From: Sorex araneus
Lineage: Eukaryota; Chordata; Mammalia; Eulipotyphla; Soricidae
Direction of reading: 5' to 3'
Length of the DNA stretch: 64,000 bases
NCBI RefSeq assembly: GCF_027595985.1
Contig: NC_073302.1
Span: forward strand, 169,561,534 to 169,625,533
Shown here: positions 42,240 through 62,174 of the stretch, in pieces
Layout of the letters: each line of letters starts with the position of its first letter
Position numbering within the stretch: position 1 is the first letter of the stretch
Program-made: the position numbers and the translations under genes
Notes under the pieces: generated by a model
Seen by the model: the letters and a program-made list of their open reading frames with translations, nothing else
Told to the model about the DNA's origin: nothing
Database searches by the model: none

Positions 42240-44432
42240 TTTAATCTTTATTGGACAGGTCGGCTCCTACGTTCCTATTCCCCAGGAAACCCCGGGAAAT
42301 AAATCCATGGGGGTTCAGAATTGAGGGCGGGAAGGAGCAAAGTTAAAGAGGGATTAATCCTCTCCCACCCCAACTCGAACTTTGATACTTGCATCTCCTG
42401 TAGGCTTCGGGGTAGGAAAGAGGAGAAGGCTCTGGTCCCAGCCCTGATAGCCAAAGGGTCTCTGTGCTCCAGAGCAAAGGGGCAGGAGGCTGGCAGGTTG
42501 AGATGGGAATTGTAACCCTGGTAACCAAGTATTCCCTTAAAGGAATTTACTGCAAAGTGTCCCTGGGTCTGGGAGTGAGAAGAATTTTACTTAGAAAAAC
42601 ATGAAGATGGGAGGGGGGGAGAGAAAGAGGGGAAGTTGCCGCATCGTAGGAGGTAAAGCCCAAGGATATTTCACCCTAAAAATCAAATGTCCTTTTCTGG
42701 ACAACTATTCAAACTTAACAACCTGAGGTCTGTTTCTTCTTTGTGAAGTAAATAGAACAATGCCTAAGGAAAACTACTTAGATGCTGTTTTACTCTGCAT
42801 GTGAGACTTACTAAAATAATTTTCATTTCAAAACAAATTGTAATCAAGGGTTCAGCTTCAATGATTTGAAATATTTGAAACATGTATCTACAGTAAGAAA
42901 AGTTCTTTATTTGCCCAACGTCAGCCTCTTATTTTTAAAATACACAGTCTACTAGTGTAGTTTGTGTTTGAAGTGATTTAATTCTAAGAAAGTCTCAAAA
43001 GGGAAAAATATTGGAAAGAAACTGAAAGTAATGGTCTCCTCTGATCCCATCATGTGGTCCCACCTGTCACATTTTCTCTATCCACTAAGAGAAATCCTCC
43101 AATCCCTGTGTGACTTCTCATTGAAAACAAAAAGGAAATTAAATGTCTTTGCTAAAAGGTTATCCATCCTGTTTTCAACTATTGCTTTTTTCAGGATTTA
43201 AATATGACATCTCAGAGAGTGAGATGGGGGGGGTTAAAAAAAAAGAAAGTATCAGTTAAAAGCATCCCTAGATTTACGAAAGAGTCTTAATGTAGATGTG
43301 ATTGCATACTCGGTATGAAATAACTCAACCAACCAACCTCCCAAAAATGTATGTATGAGAAACATTTACATATATATCCATACACACTGAAAAAAATCTC
43401 TTAGGCATTTTTGTACAGCGAGTAGCAGTTCTGTGCAAGTTCAGTTAGCTGTCCACACGCATGTATTCACTTCTTGAGTAGAGGCATTTTAGTTGCTCTC
43501 ATACTTTCTTTCCATTAAGAGCGATTAGATGATGTCTATTCAAAGTTGCTGATCCAGAGAGAAAATAAGAGTAGATAAAAGGAGATTTCAAGTGACCTCC
43601 TCCTCTCTTTCACACCAACCTGAGCCCGAGAATAGGCAAGGATCAACAAGCACAAAAGCCCTTTTCCCTTTTCTTTTCAGCTTCAGAAGATTTCATGCAA
43701 AGGGTTAACAATAAAACGTAAAACTATCCCTAAGTTTTGTTAGATGATGCATTTGCAATACTTTATTAACTCCTCCCACAGATGAGCTAAGTTTATTACT
43801 CACTCTGAAATGGGTGAATGAAATATACATGGTATAACAAAGGGTATAATTAATCCATGTGGTTTGTATCAGTGCTGCTCTATGTTCGTTCCTTTTCATT
43901 TGAACTTTATCTAAATCCTTTCTCTCCTCACTGATGAGGACACTGAAATAAACATATCTTTCCACTGACAACCTAAAAGAAAACATTAGACTTATTATTC
44001 AGATCAAGCTTCTAATATTTATATACAATTGTAGCCTGACTGCAGATACCAACAGGTCTACTGGCTTTGTGATCCAGTACTTTTCTAACTAGGTTAGTTT
44101 ATTTTATGGGCAGTGAAGTAAGTGACACTAAAGACTTAAACAGATTCAAGCAGTCCTTTGTCCAGAATGTCCAACTCAGATCTAATTCTGATGGGCTAAT
44201 CCTTGTAGTAAAAGACATAGGTGCTCTGACAGATATCTATTAGGGGAAATGATTATATAGTGTAGTTGATTACACTGTCAAGGTACTTTAACAAACTTCA
44301 AACTCATTTCAAAACTTCAACTTTTCATCAGAACCCAAACCAGTTTCCCTGAGAAGCAGAGCCAAGCAGTAATTTTTTACTGCCTGGCATTTAAAATAAA
44401 AAAAATATTTCATGACATAAAAGGAGTCTCTG

Positions 44433-44484
<52 letters not shown>

Positions 44485-45853
44485 ATGCAGTTAGATAGCT
44501 CAAGCTTGATTTTTTCAAAAAGTAAATATTTGGCCCTGCCTTACAAGTGTGCCAGGAATGCTTGTCACTTTTCCTTTTCTCCAAAACCTGATTTGCATCC
44601 AAAGGTCAGCTCTTGCTCTGTTCCTGCTACTGGGCCCTATATCCAGGGGCCTGAGCAGAAACTGGAAGCGCTTATCTCTAGTTTCCATAACATGTGCTTT
44701 TGAAGTGACTGGTCTATGACAGAAAACCAAAGTGCTTACTAAGGCAAAGCACTTATCTCAGAGCGTTTTGACCCAATGGTGACAGAGAAAAAAAATGCCC
44801 AGACTACCTGATGATCACGCCTGAGCATGCTAGGTCTGTGGTTCAACTACTCAGTCAAGCTAAGACCAAGTGATTCAGGCAGCAGGTCAACTCACAACTT
44901 GGCCTTCCCACCCTTGTTTTCATGTTGACAAAGGCAGAACTTTTTATAGCTGAGCAGACACAATGCAGACTGAGTTCAGTATTGCAAAAAGAAAGATTTC
45001 TGAGATACTGGGGGTGGGCATTTGTTTGCTGGGGGTGGGGAGGCATTTTCTAATAATCACAGGACACTAAGTAGTCAGTCCCATAAGCCTCTTCACCTCC
45101 CCCCTGTCCTTTTTTCCACGAAAGAGTCGTGCAGGACCATTTTAAATATATCTTCTTCAACTGTGTTCTTTAGGGCCTTAATCTCATGCCAAGGGAAACT
45201 AATTGATTCGGCACCTTTAAAATAAGCTCTTTGGGAAAGGTCTGCAGTAAGATCAGGAGAACTGACCTTTCTCTCAATGATAGCAGGCATGTTCATCTCT
45301 CCAGATGGGCTTGATGCAACATGGTTATTTCTGTTCTATGGTCTCTCTAAACAGAATGATGCCATTTTAAATCATTTAGGAGATAGGAAAGAGGTAAGGA
45401 ACAGAATGGTCTATGCGTGTCTGATCTTTTGAACAGTTTTACCTAAAACTAAATTTAGAAAATATTTTTACAAGTCCACTTTTTCTCAGGGAAATTTACC
45501 TAAAGACAAAATGAGTGATCTGATACATTTCAGGAGAGGGAGATGATCTGGTAAATTTCAGAAGAGTAAGTTCAAAAAAAAAAAAGGCAGGGAAAAAAAA
45601 TCATAGTGATTGCAGGATTACTGAAAAATAAATTGGGGGTTCCTTGGGGAAATAAAATGAGACTTGGGGGCGAACGGAGCTGATCTGCTAGAAAGTCCAA
45701 GTGGATCTGAATTTTGGGGCCTGGAAGCAAGACCATCTTGTATTTGCTGCACAGATCTTTGCTTCTCTCCTTCTGTACCAGGTGACAGTTTTGTGTACTG
45801 ACCATCCGGCTAGGAAAGATCAAGTGTTGTGTCAAGTGCTTTTTAAAAGTGAT
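42240..45853. other. Repeat-free non-coding sequence upstream of NR2F1
   Basis: No gene and no interspersed repeat seen in 3.6 kb, only a (CT)n tract at 44435-44483. The absence of retroposons is the notable property. Confidence 0.5.
44435..44483. repeat. (CT)n microsatellite
   Basis: About 24 TC units. Confidence 0.96.
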
Positions 45854-45960
45854 TTAGGGGGAGGGGGTGTGGCTCTGTGGTAGAACACCTGCCTCACACG
45901 TGTAAGGCCCTGGATTCTACTCCCCATCTCTTCTTGATGCACTCAAAAACAAGAACAACA
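45854..45960 (+). mobile_element. tRNA-Ala-like SINE, the only retroposon seen in the right half
   Basis: Box A-like 'gtggctctgtggtagaacacc' and box B-like 'ctggattctactcc' precede an A-rich (AAC)n tail. AAAAGTGAT at 45845-45853 and 45961-45969 is the target duplication. It is not a tRNA gene: it cannot form an acceptor stem and has a poly-A tail. Confidence 0.85.
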
Positions 45961-46589
45961 AAAAGTGATGAAGGCTGAACCATGGTGCTAGATAACGACT
46001 TGCATGGAGCGCTGTCAATCACAAGCCCATTGTTTTACCCCAAGTGAAAACGGACCTCACCTTCTCTTAGATGATGCCACTGGAGACTGCATGCACTGAG
46101 CAGGCCTGCGGGAACCTGTAGGACAGATGAAGGCAGGCCTTTGCCCTTCCCAAGATCGGCCTTCCCAGGAGCCAGCGAGACCTTGGAGGGCCTGCGGCTA
46201 GCGGTCTCAAGTGGGGTGCTGAAGCACGGGCCGCTAGGGAGTCTGGGTCCAAGGGCTAAACCCACCAGCCCACTGTGTTAAAGAAGGAGGGAGGGGGGAG
46301 GCATTAACGTTCTGGATGAAAAGGGGGAAGGACAAATCTGAAAATGAGAGGGGGAGTGAAACAATTTTTTTTTTTTTAAGGATGGAAATTGAAACTGCGT
46401 CCTGCTCCTGCAGCTGCGCGTGCCTGGACTGGCGTGTGGAATTTCACAGTTTGGAGACCTACGAGCTCTCGCAAAATATGATCGCTTTCCTGCTCCTGCC
46501 CAAGCCAATAACAGATTATCTCCTGGTGGAACGTGAGTCGCATCGGCCTGGGACCAGCGTGCCAAGCTGAAGCACTCGTGGCAGGCTTG

Positions 46590-49230
46590 GAGAGGGGAAG
46601 CCTGAGCTCCCCGGGACCTGAGCTGACCCCCCCACCCCCATCCCTCCACGGAAGCCATTTTGCTGGAGGCGGGGCCGGGAGCGCAAGTGGAGGCGCCCCG
46701 CGGCTTGGCGGGCGCTGACCCGGGGGACGGGATGTGGGAGAGAAACCGAGCCCTGAGCGCCCCTCTAGGAAAAGCCTCGGCTTCATCCTGCCCCCTCCCG
46801 AGGGGGAAAGTTGGCGTCGGCGCCCCCTCAGCAGCGCGCCCTGTTTTCTTCTTCCAAAAAAGCTGCAGGTTTCTCCTGTCTGGGCACCACTCCCCACCCC
46901 CAGCTCCCTTCGGATCGGTGCACGATCCCCCAAATGCACCCTGTCCCCATCCCTCGGGAGTCGCGGGCGGCCTCGCCTGAGACCTGAAAGGTCCCATTTC
47001 CCCCCAGCCCCCGGGTCACCCGGCATCCCAGGGTCTCCTGCAAGTTCGCAAGCTCGGGGAGGGAGCTGGTGGGAAGGACAACCCCCCACCCCCCACCCCT
47101 CCGAATCCTGGGGAGTGAACTCCGCCGCCTTGGGTCTCTCCTGGGCCCTTGCCAGCTGGGCCTGACCCCAGGCCGCGCGCGCTGCAACGCGGTTCGGGGG
47201 CGCACCGGGCCCGCGGGCTCGGCCCCGGGCGTCGGCTCCCCCGCCCCCCGCCCCGCGCTCCCTCTGACGCAAACGCGCGCCCCTGCCCAGCGCCGAGGAA
47301 ACCGCGCTTGTCGGTTTTAATTGAGGCTCTTCCTTTCACACACACACACTCACACACACACACACACACGGTCCCCACCCCTGGGAGGTGACCCCCCCCA
47401 CACCCGCACCCCGCACCAGATCCAGCCCCGCTGGCCCCGCCGGCTGCACGGCTGAGAAGCCGGTGCTCGCTCTCTCGCCGCCGCCGCTTCTCCGCCGGGG
47501 ACAACAGCTCGGTGTCCCTTTTAATCCGCTGACACTATCGCCCACATCAAACAGGCGGCCATCGATCGCGCCGCCTTGGGGAGATCCCTCTGCAAACGGC
47601 GCCCGCAGGTGGGCCCGGCGCGGGCTCCCAGGCCAGTCCCGCCGGACTCCGCGGCCGCGCACCCCGCACCGCGTCCCGACCCCGCGCGGGCGGCGGGGCA
47701 GCCCCGACCCACCCGGGGAGGGGGGGAGGAGGGAGGGCCGGTGCACGGAGGCCGCCGGGAGCCTGTTTTGAACTTGCTCTGGCGAGATCCTCAGCTCCCA
47801 GGCGGCGGGGCCAGCGCGATCCCGGCCTCTGGCGCGGCGGGACCGAAGCCAGGTGAGGGCAGCCCCGAAGCCAGACCCGGTGGAAAGTTCTGCTCGTCCC
47901 GCCCCAGCTTACATCGCCTCCCGCCCGGGTCAGCAGGGGCCGGGGGAGCCTTCAAGGCAGCCAGCCGGCTAAGCCGCTGGATCAACCCCGAGTTCCAAAG
48001 AAACGAAAAACATTGCGTTACTTGCCTGGTGCATCGGGACTTGGCCGAGTTTCGCTTCTGGTGCCCACGACCCACGGTCCACGGGCCCGCGAAGCCGGCG
48101 TCCGGCAGGGCCTCCGGGTCCACTCCCGCTCTCCTCTGCTCTGCCACTGGCTCGCTTCTCCCCCACGTCCTCCTTCCTTCTCCCCGGCTCCCCTTCTCTG
48201 CTCGCTTTCTCTGCCCTGGATGCCTGCCTCTAAAACTGCATGGGGGAGTCAAATGGATCCCTGATAGGTAGCTGCTGCTCGCTCTTTCCTTTCTTCTGCT
48301 TCTTCTTTTATTATTATTATTTTCCGCTTAACCGTGATGGTTGCACCTTTTAACTGACCAGGAGGCGTGAGCACGTTAATTTGGGGAGAGGGGCGCGGGC
48401 GCGGCGCCTCCGCCACCCCAGTCGCCTCCCTGCCATCCGCTGCGTACAATGGGCCGCCGCTCGCGGAGTGCATTGACTTGTCTCTCCATTATTCGAGCTG
48501 GAGGGACGAGGGGCAGGCACGGAATAAGCCTTTATTCTGCTCTTTAAAAATCGTCGCTCGTCACCAAGCGGTCGCCGACTCCCCGGCTTGTAGACTGGAG
48601 AAGACCAGGAAGCGCAAAACGCACCCCAAACACGCAGCGCTTCCCAAACCCCTCCCTGGTGAGATTTAAAGGGAGAACGAGTATTTAAAAAAAAAAAAAT
48701 CGAGCCCTACCTCGGTCAACATTGCGTGGCCCTTTACTCCCACCTTTACCTGAGGGCGCGTTGGAGCTCGGGATGCTGGAGCTGAGATAAACTTTTACGC
48801 TCCCCGGAGCCGAGAGGTTGGCGGGCCAGCGCGACTCCCACCCCCGGAGGCGGCAGCCCGGGCTTTGTCACTCCGCGCCGCTCGGCGCCCGCCTCAGCCT
48901 GCCTAGGGGAGCGATCTCCAAACGAGGGGGGGTGCCAGTGTGCGATTGGAGAATATGTAACTAATAGAAGTATCATTTTCCCCCAGTACGATCTTTCAAG
49001 GAAAAAAATCCATTGAAAGAATTTTCAAAGTGCGGTCTTCGTTTGGGGAGGAAAAAAAAAAAAAAGGCACAGGCTGCCTGCCGGGAGGGGAGGAGGGACC
49101 CGCACGCGCGCTCCCCGGCGCGGCTCCCGTCCGCTAGGTGGCAGCCGGAGCCAGCGATTCCTGCAGGCCCCGCGGCGGGCCCCGCTCCTCCCGCCCGCCC
49201 CTCCGCCCGCGACCAATGGGCTTCGTGAAT
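46590..49230. promoter_or_regulatory. CpG island upstream of NR2F1
   Basis: Strongly CpG-rich, especially 46,660-48,130. It contains long open frames on both strands that show GC-biased composition (Pro/Arg/Ala/Gly) with no recognisable domain. The region 1-4 kb upstream of the NR2F1 promoter is a plausible site for a divergent antisense promoter. Confidence 0.68.
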
Positions 49231-49499
49231 GGGGTCTCTCGCCCCCTCCCCTTCCCGATCGCTCGCTTTCTCTCTCTCAATTCCTCTCTCGGCCTCTCTC
49301 ACTCTCGCTCTCTTTCACTCTTTCTCCTCTTCCTCCCCCCCCTCTCCGCTCTCTCCTTCCCGCCTCCCCTCTCTCCCCTCCCCCAATCCCTTGCCGCCCC
49401 CCATCCTCTTCCCTCCTCACCGTTTCCCACTCACCCCATCTTCCATCTCTTGCCCTTTTCCCCCTTTCTGAGGCTCTGTCTTGGCGGCGTTAACAACCC

Positions 49500-49660
49500 C
49501 CCTCGCACGCACACGCACCCCAACGTGAGGACTCACTCCTAATCAATAATTACTAAAGTGCTGTGGGGAGTTTGGACACATTTGAGCAGACCACGGGAGA
49601 TAAAAGGAAATACCATATTGATTGAAAAGTTTATTTTTTTTAAAAAAAATCATCTAAGGG
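49500..49660. promoter_or_regulatory. Candidate promoter-proximal conserved element
   Basis: An AT-rich island after the CT-rich stretch, with TAATCAATAATTAC, CCATATTGATTG and AGATAAAAGG motifs (PBX/HOX- and GATA-like). Confidence 0.35.
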
Positions 49661-50062
49661 ATGAATAGGAACCTTAATTCCGGTTGATTTCGTGGCAAAT
49701 TCCAGGAGAGTTGTTTTGTCGTCATTAAACTTTTAAAACCGACAGACACTTTTGAACCGAAAAATGAGTCCCTACTTTGTTTCTTTAAAAAGCATAAATT
49801 CAGCACAACCCACACTGGTATTATAATACTCACACGTAAAAAAAAAAAAGAAGAAGAAGAATAAAACAATCCAAACCCAGTGTATTTCACGAATCATTAA
49901 GATGATGAGTTGGATTCCCATTTTAAAAATTTCCCTGACATCTCCACGCTCCTAGAAGACCATTTGAAAAACTTTTTAGAAGAAATAAAAATAATTTCTT
50001 TGGAATTCTTTTGACCCATTGCTAAGCATTCTCCCCCTAGCTATCCCTTCCCCCTCTGGTGT

Positions 50063-50064
<2 letters not shown>

Positions 50065-50099
<35 letters not shown>
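50065..50099. repeat. (GT)n microsatellite
   Basis: About 17 GT units, pairing potential with the (CA)n run at 50189-50241. Confidence 0.96.
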
Positions 50100-50100
<1 letters not shown>

Positions 50101-50188
50101 CCATAGACGACCCATACTAATCAGGTCTCAGAGTAAATAGCAGCGCAGGGCGATCTCAATGTAAATTGCGCTTGTCAGAAGCCCCCCC

Positions 50189-50191
50189 CAC

Positions 50192-50241
<50 letters not shown>
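50189..50241. repeat. (CA)n microsatellite
   Basis: About 26 CA units with one CG interruption, 90 bp after a (GT)n run. Confidence 0.96.
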
Positions 50242-50243
<2 letters not shown>

Positions 50244-50340
50244 TCTCTCCTCCCCTCGCCATCCCCGTCCGTAGGTAGCTGAGAGGGAGGGGGGAAAAAA
50301 AGAAAGAAAGAAAAAGAGGAGGGGGGGAGGGGCACTCCAA

Positions 50341-50540
50341 CCAATGGCGTGCTGGAGGCTTGGCTAACCTTAGCCTCCCATTTTCTCTCCCCCCCGATTC
50401 AGGGCTCTGACCAGTCAGTCGCCTTTGATTATCAGTTGCCAGCAGCCCTTCTCTTGGCTCCTTGACACGAGCTCCATATAAGGCAGCGATCTCCATAGAA
50501 ACGTGTCAGTTTCAATAGTAGTGTCAAAGTTCACTATATA
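50341..50540 (+). promoter_or_regulatory. NR2F1: NR2F1 core promoter region
   Basis: A CCAAT box lies at 50341-50345 and a TCF/LEF-like CTTTGAT at 50423-50429. CCATATAAGG at 50474-50483 fits both the SRF CArG-box consensus and a TATA-like element. GTGTCA-A-AGTTCA at 50521-50533 is a DR1 nuclear-receptor site with one perfect half (AGTTCA). If the TATA-like box is used, transcription would start near 50505. The spacing and the long 5' UTR fit what is known of the human gene. The start itself is inferred. Confidence 0.6.
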
Positions 50541-50614
50541 CAGACATTCGCGCAGATCCCCCTTTCGGAAACATTGCTCTGCGAGTCCTCCCGTTTAAAC
50601 GCATTCAATTTTTG

Positions 50615-50616
<2 letters not shown>

Positions 50617-50690
<74 letters not shown>
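50617..50690. repeat. (TC)n microsatellite in the 5' UTR
   Basis: About 37 TC units, just downstream of the inferred transcription start, in a longer pyrimidine-rich stretch to about 50870. Confidence 0.97.
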
Positions 50691-50694
<4 letters not shown>

Positions 50695-51673
50695 TCCCTC
50701 CCTCCCTCCGCCTCTTTTCCTCAATCTCTCGCTCTCTCGTTCTCCCCCTCTTCTTTCTCCCCTTTCTCTTTTCTTACATAGTCTATTAGTTGTTTCCCTC
50801 GTATTCTTATTCTTCTGTCTCTCCTTTTTCTCCCTCCTCCTTGTCTCTTCTACTCCATTCCTGCAGAAGAGAGAGAGCTAAACTTAAAAAAAAAAAAAAG
50901 GAGGAGGCACCCCCTTCGTATTCTTATCATTATTTTATACATATATGATTTTTTTTGGAGGGAGGGTGTTGGTTCCCGGCTGAAGAGCACTTATTTAAAA
51001 TACTAAAAAAAGAACATTTTTGGGCGATCTCCAGGGTTTTTTTAACTAGCTCTGTGTGTTATAGCAGAAGAAGCAGAAGAAGGAGCAAGAAAGAGGAAAA
51101 GAAGAGGATTATTTATTCGACCTACTTTGGATGTCTCTCTCGCTTTTTTTTTTTTTTTTTTGCAATTCCTTTTCTTCTGATTTTTATTTTTCCTGTTTCG
51201 CTGTGAAATCGTCGCCGGCGTGAATTATCTCGTCTTCCTCTCCCCCTCCGTCACCTCCCGCAAGAAGAAGGCGACGAGAGAGCCCCGCGCGACCGGCACA
51301 ACAAAAAGAGCAAAGTGTGTGATCCTCCCGGCCGGCCGCCTCCCGCTCTCCGGCGCTGCCTTCCTGAATGGCTGGCTGCGTCCGGCCCTGGACCTGGCCC
51401 CCCGACACCCGCGCGCCCTGATCGGCCCCGGCTGCCTCGCCCCGCGCCCGGCTCGGCTCACCGCGCTGCCCTCGCTCCCGCGCCCAGCCAGGGCTCTCGC
51501 CGGGACAGCGGCGGCGGCGCGGGCGGCTCCGACCCCGGCTCGCCGCGCCTCGGCGGCGGCCCCGACTCCAACCCGGACTCCAGCCCGGGCCGCGGCTCCC
51601 CCAGCGGCGCTCGCCGCTGCAGCTGAGGCGGCGGCTCCAGCGGCGCTTGCAGCCGCGACCTCCTCCTCCTCCT

Positions 51674-51674
<1 letters not shown>

Positions 51675-51716
<42 letters not shown>
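51675..51716. repeat. (GCC)n trinucleotide repeat in 5' UTR
   Basis: About 14 CCG/GCC units following a (TCC)n run. Confidence 0.96.
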
Positions 51717-51717
<1 letters not shown>

Positions 51718-52100
51718 TCCGCCCTCGCCGGCTTCCTCTATGTCGGCTCAGCCCGCGCGCCGCGCTTAGCCCGAGCGGCCGGGCGGCCGGCGCGGGGGAG
51801 CGGGTGTGTGTGTGCGAGTGTGTGTGCGCGCGGGGGTGCGGGCGAGGCGGAGGGCGAGTGTGTGCGCGCGCCGTGGCCCATGCCCGCCGCCCCCGGCGCT
51901 GCGCCCCGCGCCGCTCCCGGCTGCCGCCTGTGCCATTTCTGATTTTGCAACTTGGGGAAGAAGAAAAAAGCGAGAGAAGGGAGCTTGCTCGCTGGGGGGG
52001 GTGGGGAGGGGGGGGAAGGAGAGCGCGGCCCCCCCAGGATCGGAGCGCGGGGGGGAGCGGGCGAGGGGAGCAGGGGTGTTGGGGGGGGGGGAGAGCCTGA

Positions 52101-61370
<9,270 letters not shown>

Positions 61371-61693
61371 ACCCCCGGCGCTTTCACCCGCCCCTGCCTC
61401 CGTAGAGACTGAGAGCCAGTGGGGACCATGGACTCCAGAGCCTTGGGGACACTGGGTGGCTGCTGCAGGGTGTGGCTGGGCAAGCTGGGCGGTGGGTGGA
61501 GTGGGGGAAGAGGGCCGGAACAGCAGAAACAGCCCACCCTGCGCAAATGCAACTGGAGCCGCAAACCAGGAGAAAAAGAGACTTTTTAAGGATCAGATCT
61601 GTGAACATGGTGGGAAGGAAAGAAAAAAGGGACCTTGGGTCTGGTGAGAAAAACACGTTTTATGGGGGGGGAAGAGAGGACCATGAGAATTTT

Positions 61694-61699
61694 AATAAA
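61694..61699 (+). terminator. NR2F1: Possible proximal polyadenylation signal
   Basis: An AATAAA about 320 nt after the stop codon. It may be used for a short 3' UTR, but no strong GT-rich element follows, so it is less likely than the distal site. Confidence 0.3.
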
Positions 61700-62134
61700 A
61701 CAGAAGGAGACTAATGGACCTTCCAGGATTTATTGTGGACGGATGTGGATATATTCTGTACAGAAACAACACACTTGGAAGTGGACTGAAGCCTATGTAG
61801 AAACACACACATACACACACGCACCAAACATTGTTATTCATTTTGTAAAATACTAGTCTTTATTTTCATTTTTTTGTAAAATTTAAACATCGTATGCACA
61901 TAAAAAAAAGGAAACAAGAATTAGGGGAAAATAACATTTTCCAAATAATTATAAAAAATGTCCTGTGTCTATGTATCTATATCTGTTTTGTATTTTTTTC
62001 TGGTTCCAAACCAGATTTCCTGTGATTCTATACTAATAATTTTTGATATAACCCTTTGCTTCTTATAATGAGTGCGATATATGTTGTCAAGGCTGTTCTT
62101 CAAGAATTAAAATTGAAGTGAAAATTTAAACAAA

Positions 62135-62140
62135 AATAAA
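62135..62140 (+). terminator. NR2F1: Main polyadenylation signal of NR2F1
   Basis: AATAAA followed about 25 nt later by the GT-rich tgtctggttgcttg (62161-62174), the expected cleavage-factor context. Confidence 0.75.
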
Positions 62141-62174
62141 AGAATTTAGCAAAATCCACGTGTCTGGTTGCTTG

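Larger units (their letters stand above)
61371..62160 (+). other. NR2F1: NR2F1 3' untranslated region
   Basis: AT-rich from about 61,840 and free of repeats apart from a short CA run. It contains a 7-bp hairpin TCTGGTT/AACCAGA at 61999-62015. The 3' end is placed just after the AATAAA at 62135-62140, followed by GT-rich sequence. Confidence 0.8.

Noticed and set aside
46376-47272. A 298-codon minus-strand frame in the upstream CpG island
   Set aside because: GC-biased composition without recognisable domains. Overlapping long frames exist on both strands, as expected for stop-poor GC-rich DNA.
51220-51942. A 240-codon open stretch in the NR2F1 5' UTR
   Set aside because: Its first ATG in frame is only at 51880. 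The long open part comes from GC-rich trinucleotide repeats (poly-Ala) and has no domain.
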